NCBI GenBank assembly: GCA_019321725.1
Contig: CM033113.1
Location: 7,812,001-7,876,000 of the forward strand
DNA: 64,000 nt
Source: Paulownia fortunei
Taxonomy: Eukaryota > Streptophyta > Magnoliopsida > Lamiales > Paulowniaceae
Direction of reading: 5' to 3'
Both the position numbers and the translations under genes were made by a program. Below, in pieces: positions 22,296 through 35,642 of the stretch. The stretch's first letter is position 1; each line of letters starts with the position of its first letter. Below the pieces are notes generated by a model. That model made no database searches. It was not told where the DNA came from and saw nothing but the letters and a program-made list of their open reading frames with translations.

Positions 22296-23452
22296 ATTTT
22301 TTATAAAATAAAATATTTATTTATTATTTAAATACTTAATGTATATTACACCGAAATAGTCATACATTCAAATGCCTAATTCCATAAAGCAAGTACAAAA
22401 AGTAAGAGGGGTCAAAACGCAAATAAAAAGTATAAGCGGGAGAAGTGGAGATTATGATAACTAATGGGCCCGATTCCAGCGCGGATCCAAAAAACCACAT
22501 CTAATATAAAATCTCCTCCTTTCTGATTTTTTCCCTAAATCCTCTCTCTCTCTCTCTCTCACCACTACCATTTCAAATTCCGTTCCCTCCTCTTTATTAT
22601 TTTTTTCTTCTAAAAAAATTAATATTAAAAATGGGGAGGAGGGAAAAAAAAAAAAAAAGGAAACTGCTTTCCCTCTCATTTCGCTGACGTTATACTCCCT
22701 ACCTTATTGCCGATTGAAACGGTCCTCTATTGAGAAAATGGCACAACTGTATTACCGAAAATGCCCCTGCTTTTATTTTCATTTATTTACTCTATTTTTT
22801 AACCATTTATTTTCTATTAAGTTATTTACTACTCTGTCCCACTTGTTTCATTGATTGACATGGCATGACTAAAGTACTAGCACCCACTAGTACCAAATGT
22901 GGACTTGCCAAAAATTGACAATACCCAAAATCTGCATTGTCTATTTTGGCTTTGACAATTTTTGCTACTATAAAAAAAAAAAAAATTGGAGATGAAGTCT
23001 GTTTTTGTTTTAAAAGTTTATTATTTAATTTAATAATTCAAATTAATTTTCTTAAATTTCTTCTAGTGCGACCTTATTCTTTATCTGTATTATAAAATGA
23101 CATATCGTTATAATTGTTTTTATGTAAAATATCAGTATTGCAAATAGAAAATTAGATTTAAAACTTTGACATACACAAGGTGCAAAATAAGTTTTAAAAT
23201 AAGTCTTCCATTCTATTTTATTTTATTTTTTCGCTTATATGAAATAAATTAGTAGATGTAAAGTTTTGTACTTGCAATAGACATGTCGGATGAGACAAAA
23301 TTATATATCTCCAAATTGCGTGGGTCCTACTTAATAACAATAATTAGTAGTGGTTATTATACAATGTATTTTTGAACAAGAAAAATTTAGTCAATGACCC
23401 CATGACCAAGTAGTCCCTCATCCCTAATCATTCTTGATCCAATCTTAATCAT

Positions 23453-23820
23453 AAAGAGAAAGATATATATTGTGTCTCCCGGGGCACAGTTCAACTGGCG
23501 GAACAATTGACTTGAACTTGCTTCCAGCGGCAGGGTGGGGGTTCGAATCCTGGTGGGAACCTGCGGATTCATTTCACTATGAAGCAATCACTGGATTGTC
23601 AGTGGGACCCTGCGACTGAGGTGTTTCGAGCGATCACTGTGGGTTGGGCTCCTTGTGCGCAGAAGTGTACAGTTCTTGTTGGGAACCTGGGTGCTGGTTG
23701 AGGCATATCCCGCGATTTACCCCTTTTAGGTGCTAGGGACATGTGTCTAGGAGGTCCAGAATTAGTCTGGCGCAGGTTAGGAATCTGGATTATAAAAAAA
23801 AAGAGAAAGATATATATTGT
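23453..23820 (+). mobile_element. tRNA-derived SINE with 21-bp target-site duplication
   Basis: The body runs from about 23474 to 23799. Its 5' part resembles a tRNA: an A-box-like AGTTCAACTGG near 23486, and a perfect polymerase III B box GGTTCGAATCC at 23540-23550. The 3' end is a short A-rich tail. An identical 21-bp direct repeat, starting AAAGAGAAAG, flanks it at 23453-23473 and 23800-23820, as expected from target-primed reverse transcription. Composition is far more GC-rich than the surroundings. The intact duplication implies a fairly recent insertion. No coding capacity, so it would depend on a LINE for mobility. Confidence 0.85.
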
Positions 23821-24399
23821 ATATATTAAAGGAAAATAATAAATTAATTTCGCATGTCAAAAATCTAGAAAATAATCCGACGGTTGGTATTAAGGATGGA
23901 CCACATTTTAATGAAGACAAAAACTGACGTTTTAGCCACACACAAACACAGATGTACTTGGGCCGACATCTGTGGTGTAAGTCTAACTCCTCTAATTCCT
24001 TCACATTGGAATTTCCGAAATTTCAATTATTTTTATCCACCTAGCAATTAAAATATTTCGTGGGAATTTATTAATTTAAGAAGGGCACTTTTGTAACACA
24101 AGTTTCAAGCTGTCATCAACCGTATCGTGAATCTAGGATTTTTTTTTGGTTTATTTCTGATATATATTAATAGGGGCTAGCTGGAAAATTAAAAAAAAAA
24201 GGAAAAATTTCATTTTCACCATGTTAACAAAAACAATTATCAGGGGATAAGTATTACCCTTTTTTTTAAAAAAGAAAAATGGGTTTTAAATAAATATATA
24301 AACTGACAATATATTGTAGTGAGGACGCACGGTAACCCTTGTAAAGCAATATTTCTTGTCATTTTGCTTTGTGAGACGAAGATGGTGTCTGTTTCTTTA

Positions 24400-25530
24400 T
24401 ACTGAAGAAGTTTCAGCAAATAAAGTTAAGAGAGTGAGAAGAAAAAAATAGAGAAGAGAAAGAGAAATAGATGGTTAGAGTGAGAGAACAAGTTTTTGTA
24501 GACATAGAGATGGAGATAGAGTAGTAGTATTCACTTTATCTTTTCTTCATACTTCTCATTTTTGCAAGTTTCTGAGGGCAGGTTGGATCTGTTGTTCTTG
24601 CATACTTGGTTTTTTGATTAGTTGTTCGTTTTACATTCATGGGTTCTGTTGAAGGAAAAGTTTTTACTTGTGTATATAAGTTGTCTTAAAGGGAGTATTT
24701 TTAGTTGTAAAGATTAGATTTTTATTTTATTTTTGTTAATTTGCATGTGTTCTAATTGATACAAAATTTTTAACTTGGCTGTTTGTGAAGGGTTTCTGAA
24801 GTTTCTCTTAAAGGGGTTCTTTGTGTTTTTGTATGGTGATGAACTCTTTATAGGGTTTGAGTTCAACAAGAATTCAAAGTGTTTGTAATTGGATTTTTGG
24901 GTTTTGTTTTTCAAGTGGAGACTAGAAAATTTTCCTGTTGTTATCTCAACTGATTTTCTGTTTGCAAAGACTCTCTACTGAGGTTTCACCATGTTATTTC
25001 CACATGCACCTTTTGTGTTTTTTCCCGTTTCTACAAGTCTGATGGAGAAAATGGAGGCTTCGAGCTTCCCTCTCCTGGTAACCTGTTTCAGATTGCTGTT
25101 TTTGTGTGCATGTGATTTGTTGTTGGAGAATTAATATTCAATTCTCTCCTGGTTTTGGATAAAGTTCTGCTGTATTTGTCTGGCATATTGTATTGCTTCA
25201 CAGCTTTTTCACAGACTCTGCTTTGCTGATTTTTTTTCCTTTTATGGTTTCCTGGTATTTTAAAATTGAGAAGAAATATTTAGCATGCTGAAAGTTTTTA
25301 CTCTTTCTTTTAAGAAACTATTCACAAAAATCAGGAGTTATTGATTTTCTAACTAGATCTACCACTTCTCCTTCAGTTTAAAGGATTAATCAAAACCACA
25401 ACAAGAACAAAATTGAAAAACTCCAGTGGTAATTTATGTTTACTTAGAAAAGTGGCCTAGAATTGTTGCTATATTTATTCTTGAAATATATTTTTTGTTT
25501 TACTAATTTTCTTCCATGTTCTTTGTGTAG
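24400..25530 (+). other. 5' leader exon and first intron of the CCCH/RRM gene
   Basis: A leader with purine-rich and then T-rich sequence runs to a donor CCTG|GTAACC at 25077/25078. A 453-bp intron ends at TTTGTGTAG (25530). The leader contains an ATG at 24991 in frame across the junction with the main start at 25543 (33 extra codons, no stop), so an extended N terminus is possible. Confidence 0.6.
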
Positions 25531-25542
25531 ATTGAATGTAAA

Positions 25543-28500
25543 ATGGATTCTTCCGAGGCTGCAAAGGTTGTTATTGACAGAATCTCGAGATTGGAACCAG
25601 AATATATTGCAAAGAAGATCATGGGATATATTTACTTTCAAGGTCTTTCTGACCAGGAAATGATTAGGTTGGCCTTGGGGCCGGATAGCTTAATCCACAA
25701 CCTGATACAAAAAGCAAAAACTGCACGTCTATTAGCTTCAGCACCAGTTATTTCACCCCCAATTTCGCCTACAATGAATCCTAGCCCCTTATCAGATCCT
25801 TCCTTTCAGCTTACTCCCTTTTCACCTGTTTCACCGCGCCCCTTCTCGGTCTCAGCCCCAGCTGCTGCATTTCGGAGGATAGATCCTTACTGGGATCCTC
25901 AACTAGCTGTTGAACAGCCGCCAATGCACAACTCGGCTTTCAAACTGATACCATATTCTGATTATATGGGTATGGAGGATCCACTAGAAACTTTAAAATC
26001 AGGGCCGTCTAGTTTTTCGAATGATTACTATTGCCCTGAAGCTGCATTCAACAATCTGAGTATTAGGGGTGGTAGAAATTCTCCAAGCCTAATGGATTAT
26101 CCTGTTAAGACTTGTCATTATTTCAACAAAGGTTTTTGTAAGCATGGCAGTAATTGTAGGTATTTTCATGGGGAATCATTTCAGGAGAGTTATCCCCATA
26201 TGTTTGGTCTTAATTCATATGAAGTAGCTGGAGAAGATCAAGTGTTCTCACCGGGGTCCCTTGAGAAACTAGAATTGGAAATCACAGAGCTATTGAAATC
26301 CCGAAGAGGCCATCCTGTGTCAATTGCATCTCTGCCCATGATGTACTATGAGAAATATGGTAAAACTCTACAAGCTGAAGGGTATTTGACTGAGAGCCAA
26401 AGACATGGTAAAGCTGGTTATAGCTTGACCAAACTTCTTGCTCGGCTGAAAAACAGTATTCGGCTCATTGACAGGTGTAACTATGGTTGTCCCTCCTGGA
26501 ATTTACTTCTCTCCGTTTGTCCATTTAATGTCTATGAGTAACTGTTAGAATTCTGATTCTATTGTTCTAGGCCTCATGGGCAGCATGCTGTGATACTGGC
26601 GGAAGATGCTCCGAAATATATGGATATTCGGGGGGACAGAAATGACCCTGGTCCGATTGTTAGTGGTTCACGTCAAATTTATTTGACTTTTCCAGCTGAG
26701 AGCACCTTTACTGAGGAAGATGTATCCAATTACTTCAGGTAATGCCATCTCAATTCAACATGTTGCTTGTGTTTCACTCAATTTTTAAACTTTTGAAGTT
26801 CTCTAATTGTTCTATGGTTTTTTGTGTAGTACCTTTGGACCAGTGCAGGATGTGAGGATTCCCTGCCAGCAGAAACGGATGTTTGGTTTTGTAACTTTTG
26901 TGAGTGCAGACACCGTGAAGCTAATTTTGTCGAAGGGGAATCCACATTATGTCTGTGGTGCTCGTGTCCTTGTGAAACCATATCGAGAAAAGTCAAAGCT
27001 TGTCGAAAGGTATAGTTTCTTCTTTAGTACATTTCAGAATTCTGCTTCACACAGTCTTTTGGTTATACTGTGGTGTTTGATCCCTGAAATTGCGTACACG
27101 AGCAATTTTGATGGACTTGCCCATTCTATAGTAGATCCTAATATTATAGGCGTTGGTCAAGTTAAGATAATTGTGAATCTTGTAGTTGTGGCACAAGGCA
27201 TTTTGTTAAATGTTATTATGCTTGGTCTTGATCCAGATATCTTTATTTTTCTGATGAATTTTTCTGGTATTGTTTCCTTGAAAGGTGTTCATCACTGCAT
27301 CTTGTCCAGCTTGGTTGTCTTAACACTTTAGCGATGTCTAAACTTTGTGTTACACTTGCTAGCTACTCCTAAACAGGAACTTCAGCGTACCCGTCGTCGT
27401 ATATCACATATGTTTTCATTTTCAATGCAGGAAATACCTGGAAAATTTTGACCATCCGGTGTATTACCACTCACACCCTATAGATATTGACTCAGAGCTT
27501 CAAACCAGTAAGACGCCATAATCCCCTTGCCTATGACTAATTTATTTACTGTTTTGCAATAAATTTGACTAATAACAACTATTGTCTTCTTATTTATTTC
27601 TACACTGATGTTTGTAAGTGATTAATAATATATTCATCAGACAGATGTCAAATTTACAAGGTTCCTTCAGTGTAATTCATGATTTTGCAAGTTCATTTTC
27701 ATGCTTGTCTTTCTTCCCCTTTTTCCCTCCCACATAGCAGCTTTTCTAACGTCTTATGTGGATTTCTTTTATTGATGACAGGCTGGGAATCCTCTAGGCT
27801 GTTCCGGAGGCAGCTAATTGAAGAACATGAAAATGCCTTTGAACTTGAGACAATGCGCCTCTCACAACTCCAGTTAGGTTGCAAACCTGTGGTTAGCCAG
27901 TCTTGCTTGGGTTATTCCATGGATGAGCTAAAAGTGCCTGAAGGTCCTTTGCCTTTTCTCTGAAATAGGAGCTTTGTTGTGAATTCATTTTGATTGAGTG
28001 TGGTCTTTATTTTCAATCTTTGATGTTTATATTGAAATTGTCAAATCAAACTTTTGCAGACCACCCCAAATTTCCATCCGTAGAACGCTTCAGTTATCTG
28101 TTCGATGTTCTGAACAGTGGCTCTACTAGTGATGATAACCCCAAGTATCCAGCTAACAATTGTGGTGATCAGGAGAGGTTGGCAAGATTCTTTGTCTAGA
28201 TGTTATCTTTTTATATATAGATGTTTGCTCCAGTTTGTGCTTTCCTGCCTGTCATCTGTCAAAGCACTGAGGACCGTTTGAGTCAAACTCACATTAAGTC
28301 CTTTTGTCTGTGATAATTTTGCTAAACACCAGTTGACTGTTGTATCGTGCCTTATAGACATTTATATCGTCTATGCTCTATTATAATCTTATTTATGTTG
28401 AGCAAAATCCAACTGAGTGTATGGAGAGCAAGCTGTTATCCAACTGTAGAGAGTCCCTTCAGGTTCTCCCTTATTTTTGCCTCTCATTTTTGTGGTTATA

Positions 28501-28669
28501 TTAATGCTTTGAGCAAGATGTAGAAAATGTGAGATTCTTAATTCATTTTTTTTCCTCGTTTGTGACCCCTACTTTCGGTGTTTTCATTCGTTGCAGTGCT
28601 CAAGGAATTAATCTCCCTGACAGTCCCTTCGCGTCTGCAGTGGCTAGCAGCATTTCGGCAGTCATATAG
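25543..28669 (+). CDS. CCCH zinc-finger and RRM RNA-binding protein (AtC3H46/C3H18/C3H53 group)
   Basis: Seven coding exons are inferred: 25543-26474, 26571-26738, 26830-27009, 27431-27507, 27782-27943, 28060-28177 and 28597-28669. They total 1710 nt, giving 569 aa, with consistent phases and GT-AG junctions. The N terminus [20 protein letters not shown] matches the family's conserved PABC-like start. A single C-x7-C-x5-C-x3-H finger uses Cys191, Cys199, Cys205 and His209. A winged-helix LOTUS-like segment follows at about 237-310. An RRM lies at about 346-423 with the RNP-like MFGFVTF. Together these indicate a nuclear or cytoplasmic RNA-binding regulator. The tail ends in a short Ser/Ala-rich segment. 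Residues between 65 and 130 are Pro/Ser-rich and probably disordered. The gene is complete. Target RNAs cannot be inferred. Confidence 0.9.
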
Positions 28670-31600
28670 TCTCAGGACAATACTCAAGATTATAGAGTTT
28701 ATAGAGGTGCTGGTTTTAGAAGGCAACATCCTTAGTTGACAGAAATACAGTTCTTTTTTCTGCTATTCCATTCTACTCAGCTTGCTGCCTAGTCAAAGTT
28801 ATGCTGCAAGTAAATATCATTAGAAGAAACATCAGAAGCATGTCCTCCCCACTACTTGGATTGAAGGTGGTAGGAATGATGCATATGATACAGAGACGTA
28901 CATGTAAGGAAGTTCTGATTTTCTTTTTCCCTTTTTAAATCATCTGTGTCACAGAAAGAAAATAGGGCTCTAGACTATTGAAAAAATGTAATATAGGATT
29001 TAGGACTTGGGAGATGAAACAAAGTACCCACCAGTACATATGACGGTAGCGCAGAGGTGAAAATATGTTTAAAATCTCTGTGAAACCGGGTCTGAGTAAA
29101 TAACTTATTTACGGACAACTAAAAGCATTTTTACTAGCTGTGATCTCTATTGATGGTGATAAGCTGATCATATCATTTGCCTTTGCCTTTTTTAGTCCTG
29201 AGTTCTTGTATGGTGAACATCTCGGATGCTTGCCTTTGACATTCCATGCCATTTTACATCTTATGTTAGATGACTGTGGATGATTGCTCTGGATTCCTTT
29301 GTTCTGCATAACTAGATAGGGTTTGATTGGTTCATACAATTGCTTATCTTCTCAAATGGTACCTTTTTGTGGCTTTTAGTTGAAGATAGATTTTGACCTG
29401 GAAAAGTATAAACCACATGCAATCACACGCAGTGGACGTGTAGTTTGTGTGCTTTACGAGTGTGGGCTTATTTGACGTCACCCTTTTGTGCCCATGATAA
29501 TTTGTAGTCTTAATGGAATGTAAATCTTGGATGGTATTTTCTTCCTCTTGTTTTGGCTAATTTATTTGCCCAGCTCTGTGTTACATGTATTATTGAGGTC
29601 AATATTGATTTGCGGTTGGATAGTAGTTGTGTCTTTCTGGGGCCATGCAAGTGGGATGGCCAAGATCTCATGACACGAGTGAATGTAGTAACCATTATAT
29701 TTCTTGCTTTCTTTCTTCTCTTTACTGTCATTTGATGGGAGAGCCCAGACATTAATTTGTTGATGTCCAGACAAAAGGGGGTCCCCGCCGAGGATGACCA
29801 TATCAGACAATGCACCGATGGTGCTAATATTAAAAAAAAAAAAAAAACAATGGCAAATTAGCAATGGCTGAAAAAGATGGCAACCCGCACTTGAGTTGTC
29901 TTTCGTGAATTAAACAAACAACACTAATTGAAGAGGGTAATTAATAACTCAATTGTGATATACATAGTTTTAATTTATGCGTTGCCGACGACAACGAAAG
30001 ATAAACCCAGAATTAACGCACATGATCAAAGCTAAACCTTGAAAATAAAGTGTTATTATCTTAATGGTCAACTCTAAGTAGTGTGACGGATACATAATTG
30101 ATTTCCCAAGAAATAGAGAGAAAAAGGGTTTTGTCAAAATTTCTCATCTTTGAGCTCTACTTATAGCGGTGGGGTCTATAGTTGAATAAATTGAATGAGG
30201 GCCCTTCTTCTAATTAATATATGAGTCTGTTCAGTGTATGAAAATGAAACTGAAGACAAAGCGTAATTAGCGGAATCAACCATCAAGCCCAGAGTGGACA
30301 GCCGAATATGAAGAGACCTGGCAACCAAACAAACCCACCCCACCCCACCCCTCTTGTTTTTAATTGGTCGGCAATAGATTTAATTAAAGTATATAACAAT
30401 GGAAAATAGGACAACATAATCAATTGGAGTTTGGATGGCTAAGCTGACCAAAAATACCAGAGTAGAAGATGGACAGCAACTTGTTCTGCTTTTTTCTTTG
30501 GCTAAAATGAAATATCTGTATGCGATATTCTTCTTCAACCACTAAGACTCAGTCCATCGATCCCATTATTATAATTAAAAGCTCAATGTACATAGCAGAC
30601 AGTTAAACAATAAAGGCTTCGCTGCAACAAAAAAAAAAAAGGCTATTAAATCAAGAACCATTTAGTTTATTGCAGCTAATACGCATGTGTGAAGACACAG
30701 AGTATACTTCCATAAAGCAATTCAAATTAAGAATATGCTTAGAAGGGAGGATGAATCTTGTATTAACAAGGTTCGAGATATATTTACAAACATGTAAAGA
30801 AATGAGGCCTCACAGATTCGTCTGGCATAAGGAGTATTGAACTTGGAAATGGGCAGTGAGGTTTATACCATAAGAAACCTCAGGCGTAGTAGGCTATGTG
30901 ATTAAGCATTTCATTTCCAAAGTCAATCGTAATAAGTAGACGGAGATCTAAGAAAGTTATCAGGACAAAAAAGATCATATTGGAAGATAACAAGATTGAA
31001 TTCCTATCCGAGGCTGTCAAAATAAAGCATCCTTTCGACTGAATCACTGATCAAAATGCTTGATGCTCTAGGAACAACTAGCTGAAGATTACACAGGCAC
31101 TATGAAAATAAAATCAACATTTTAGCTACAAAGAAGAGTTTTGATGAACAGCAGAAGACTCAAATGACACTCTTTAACTGCATGATAAACAGAACACCTG
31201 GAAGACATAAACAGGTCACAATCCATACCAGCAGGTTGAGAATACAAGACAACAACAGATTTACCGAATAAATGTTGTCTATAACCTAAAAAAACTTTTT
31301 TTGGATGAAAGAGACCCACAATCTGATGATTTTTCCTAATCCTAAACCTCTTATCATATTTACTTTCTGATAATTTGGTAGAATGCGGGCAGCAAAAGAA
31401 AACAAGGCAAATAAAATTGAACCAAAGTGAATAAAAAATTAATTAGTTTAAATAACGTACAAGAAGATTACACTTCATTATGCATATTCGAATTTAAGAA
31501 GACAGAATCAACAATTCCTATAAAAGAACAAGAGAAAATACAACCAATACTTTTTGCCACTTGCTGCCAAACCTCCATATTGTGGATTGGAGACAGAAAA

Positions 31601-32938
31601 AATGAAAACCACTACGTAGTTCTATTTGCTGTGAAAAAATGGATTTCTAATACGAATGAAAGCAAAAGAATATGCCTCGAGTAGTGTATCAGCGGCAAAG
31701 CCAAATACTCCAGATCTATTTCCTTGATGAAATTACTGTTGTATTACAAACCTGCTGAAAGAAGAACAAATTGAAATAAAGTAGTGCAGATAGAACATGG
31801 CAGAAGATCTTAGAGAAACCTTGCGCATTAGAGCTTTTCAAATTCCTTCATAACCCATGCTGGACTCTCTTGCTTCTACACCTAGCACTTTTGCAATGCC
31901 TTACTCTCTGTCAGGCACATAAGACACTCTTTTACCATGTTAAATATTTTCCTTTCTCTACATTTGTGTTAGAATTGAATATGGTGCATCAACAAATTAC
32001 TCAATCAAAAGAATAACTATGAAACACTGGAAATGAAAAAAGCTGTATCAATTTCAGCTTGATGGTATTAGTATCACTTAGCCTAAATTGTAATACTTAG
32101 AGAATTTGAGAAATAAGCTAAACTACATGTTGTAGTGCATCCACACCTGTATCTGCACTTCTGAAATATGAATTGAATTTCACTTGATTTAATTTTTGAG
32201 CATATATTTCCATCATTTGTTTTGATGGAATATGCTTTCAAACAACCAGACAACAAGATAACATTTCTACAACTAGTCTGGAATGGGTTTTTGTGTTTTT
32301 TTTTTTAAAAGAAAAATATTAAACAAACAAGCAAACTTTTGCTTAGGATTTATGTTGGAATGTTGGACTACACCCAAGCAAACTCTATAACCATTACTTT
32401 TCGAGGCTATATCACTTTCACTAATTCAATAGTCCACACACGAAAAGTACATTGATTAAAACCCGTAGGTGAAAATAAGTGCCAACCATGATAATCTCTC
32501 AGAAAATTGATCTTTATTTTTTAATGAAAATAACACAAAGCAAACCTTAAATTACACCAAAAATGACTAAATATTACCTTGATAATATGGAGACTGGAGA
32601 TTATGCACGCGATTGGATTGCTAAAATCACCAGAAGTTAGTAAAAAGTCCTTGCAGACTTCACCAAATTGTTTAGCCAATGTCAGAAAGGAACTGGACCA
32701 ATGCCTGGCACAGATTTTAAATATTAGAATTCATCCAATAATACCAGTTTCATCATGAATGTCCAAAGGAAAATGAAACATGTTAGCATGAAAGAAGTCA
32801 ACAAGCAGTTTTACCATGGATAGGTAATCTGTTATATGCTTCTTAATGCTATGCAGAAAACTACGCATATCTCGTTTAATTGTAAGAGAAACATCTGCTC
32901 TTCACCAGCAGTAGGTTAAGAAGGAGAATTGAAGCCCA
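28670..32938. other. Intergenic region between the CCCH and mTERF genes
   Basis: The first few hundred bases are the CCCH gene's 3' UTR, and the last few hundred are the 3' UTR of the minus-strand mTERF gene. Between them I see no gene with recognisable homology or codon logic. Features noted are an A15 run at 29833-29847, a C-rich CCC-ACCCC repeat at about 30333-30352 that could form a G-quadruplex on the minus strand, and an A11 run near 30640. A transcribed non-coding RNA cannot be excluded. Confidence 0.5.
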
Positions 32939-35642
32939 TCACTGCCTTTCATATTTCTTCGCAAAATCTTTGAGCAGTAACCTCTGGCGAAAATCTAGAT
33001 ATTTATCTAAGCTAGTTCCTGCCCACTGCTGGCAAAAGCATTCATCAGTTGGAACCAATGAACTCAAAGGGAATGGCCCTTTTGGAGCCTTCTTCAATGA
33101 AACCAAGTATCGATGGCGGGGTCTGATCCGTTGGTCTAAAGACAAGCTTAGGTACATTGGATATTTGGTCAGAGAGTGGACCTCATTTCGAAGTTCATTG
33201 ATCAAGTACTTATATTTAGGCTTCAGATTTCCCTCCAACGATAGCGAGAATACCTGCAGATATTTTTAACTCCACCTCTAGATCAATTCAACCACAATTT
33301 CAAGCAAGAAATATACCAAATGCCAAGCATGCTTAAGCAACCACAATCATGATTAGAGTTACCAAATCAATTACAAAAGGGAAGCAAGAAGACCTGGGTA
33401 AGGCTAGTCAACACTTTCAATATGTCAGAATTTCGCATCCCAATACTTCGTAAGAAATTAATTCTGGGGAGTAAGCCAGCTTCAATGCTGTAGTGAAGGA
33501 TTTGAGGATGTTTTGTGACCATCTTCACTATACTCTGTCTAGGAGCATCCAACTCTTTCATTAGAAAACTGAGACGAGTATTCCATGTATTATCTATACG
33601 TTGAACCAGAATTTGAGGACTTAACTGCACAACCTTACTTATATCATTCTCCTGGATTCCTATCTCATCTAGCAAATATTTAACCGTGGGTTTTAAGGAA
33701 TTTTCGACACTGTAAGAGAACAATGAGGGAGTGGCAGTAATTATTTGCCCTATTCTGGACTCTGGAATGCCCAAGCTACCCAGAAAAGAAACATGGGACT
33801 TAAGATTGTTTTCCACTGTGTACTCTAAAATTTGAGGCTGTCTCAAAATTATTTTTCTGATATCTCTATGTTCAACACCAACACTCAACAAGTATTCCAA
33901 TCTTTCCTCTGCTGATTCAACATTAATCTGAAGGGATGGCATATGCCTCTCATACATCTGGATGAAGTGAGATTCCTTTAGTCCAAAAGTGCTCAGATAA
34001 TCAAGAAGTGGAAAATATCTTTCATCTAAGTCTAATTCTTCTGACAAATGACAAAATCTGCTCTTAGCAGAGCTTCCTGCTTCCTGGAACAATCAGAAAG
34101 CATGTGTTACATCAGGCATAACATTGAAAGTGATATCTACTAGCTAGCTATGATGGCAGATACCTTGTCCTTGGAATTCACACTTGAAGAACCAATACTG
34201 CTCGATTTTGTGGAAGCAATGTAAGAACTATCTCTATCTATCTTCTCCAGAGTATGTTTGCCATTCTTTGCAGCAGATTTGCTCTGCCTTTTTTCAAGGT
34301 TACGTGCAGGGCTTGATGATTGCAAATTCCAACCTTTTCCTGTGTGCCTGGTGCTGCCTGTTTACAAGAATTTTCCTTAAATTGTCTATTTAGCATAGAA
34401 CTCTTCTCTTAGTTTTTGAATAATACCTTGTCCCTTGCTAGCTGCACTCTTCAACTTTAACCGCTGTCTGTCCGCCTCAGAAATTTTAACATCTCCAAAT
34501 TCATCCTGGAAAATACCCACAACATTAACACGACAAACATTTTAACCATGAAGAATAGGCTAATTAAATCAAATTGAACTACTGACTCATCATAAAGATG
34601 AGCCAATAGTAGGTGAACAAGTGGCCAGCTGAACTGAAGCAATTAATCAAGCATGCACGGGCTAGATGGTCCATATCTAAATCAATCAAATTTGAAAAAA
34701 TTGCCTTCTTGGAGGATCCATATATAATTTGGTATGCTTATGTACTTTGAATAAGAACCTAAGATGCCATGATTTTGAGGGTCTAATTTGCAGAAGAAAT
34801 TTCAGTGAAGCTAGTCACCATAGACCAAGCTGAACTGCTGAAGTACATTCATAGACAAATGAAGAAAAAATCTATCTACAAACCAATATGCTGATACCTT
34901 CTATTTATTCTGTAGCACCCCGTATCAAATAACGATGCAACCAATCATCAGATTGAATTTTTCAACAACATTCATGCTCATGACTGCCACAATTGATTAT
35001 GAAATCTATTTAAAATGTAGCTCCAAACAATGTCTGGTAACAAATTTACAATCCAAGTTTAGTTGAACATAAAAGTAGAACATTTGCCCTTTTCATTATT
35101 CTTTCTTAATCCAAAAAAATGTAGTGGAAGAAGCATTAAAGTACGGAACTACGGATTGAATTGTAAAGTCCACACATGCAATATCTCAGTTAAAAGTTAT
35201 TAGAGGCCCTGTTAATATTGGTATCGATTATATAGTACTAAGTTCAAATTCTACACTTCCTGGGCAAAATTCAGTCAAACAATAGAATCACAAAATAAAT
35301 ATAACAGAAAACAAGAAAACATACGTCAGGAAAACAATCGTCTTCGTCGTCATCGACTTCATCAGAGCCGCCACCGTCATCGTCATCATCGCTGTCGTAC
35401 GGCAAGAGTGGTTGGCCGTACCTGGAGCGGCGGTTGGACTTCAAAATCTTGGGATTGGAATGGGATGAAGCAACTCGCGTTTTGCTGAAGCAATTTCTGC
35501 TGTTGATTCTTCTGGGATTGGATAGAGGGTCCGCGGCTGAGTGCTGCAGCGAGGCGGCGAAATTGAGAAGAGAGGAAGCGTGAGAGCGAGAGGGGAGTGT
35601 GGAGTGGTTGAGCGTGGCAGTGGAGAGAGAGAAAACCGCCAT
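32939..35642 (-). CDS. MTERF9: mTERF-domain organelle protein, mTERF9-like
   Basis: Five coding exons on the minus strand: 35642-35325, 34505-34427, 34357-34164, 34083-33394 and 33253-32939. They total 1596 nt, giving 531 aa. The N terminus is Ser/Arg-rich like a plastid transit peptide. An acidic linker (poly-Asp around residues 80-105) follows RYGQPLLPYDSD. The C-terminal two-thirds hold tandem mTERF helical repeats (SVGVEHRDIRKIILRQPQI, SLGIPESRIGQIITATPSL and similar). It ends with DECFCQQWAGTSLDKYLDF, the signature I associate with Arabidopsis mTERF9 (TWIRT1), a chloroplast nucleic-acid-binding protein involved in ribosome assembly. Length is close to the family norm. The extreme N terminus is AT-free and acidic, which is unusual but typical of this subfamily. 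The gene appears complete and likely plastid-targeted. Confidence 0.85.

Larger units (their letters stand above)
17475..24400. other. Gene desert with simple repeats
   Basis: Almost 7 kb has no supportable gene. It contains a G12 run at 17634-17645, a (CA)(TA)(TG) palindrome at 18882-18922, (ATGC)n at 19335-19350, poly-C tracts at 21085-21095 and 22107-22122, a composite duplication at 21041-22295, a (CT)n tract at 22541-22560 and a SINE at 23474-23799. The remainder is 70-80% A+T with short low-complexity frames that I reject as genes. The CT-rich 22,450-22,690 block resembles a leader or promoter but has no gene attached. Confidence 0.6.

Noticed and set aside
23474..23560. Functional tRNA gene
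   Set aside because: The B box is perfect, but the surrounding sequence cannot form a full cloverleaf, and the unit has an A-tail and target duplication, so it is a SINE.
26807..27331. 174-residue plus-strand frame
   Set aside because: Its first third is exon 3-4 of the CCCH/RRM gene; the rest is intron read-through.
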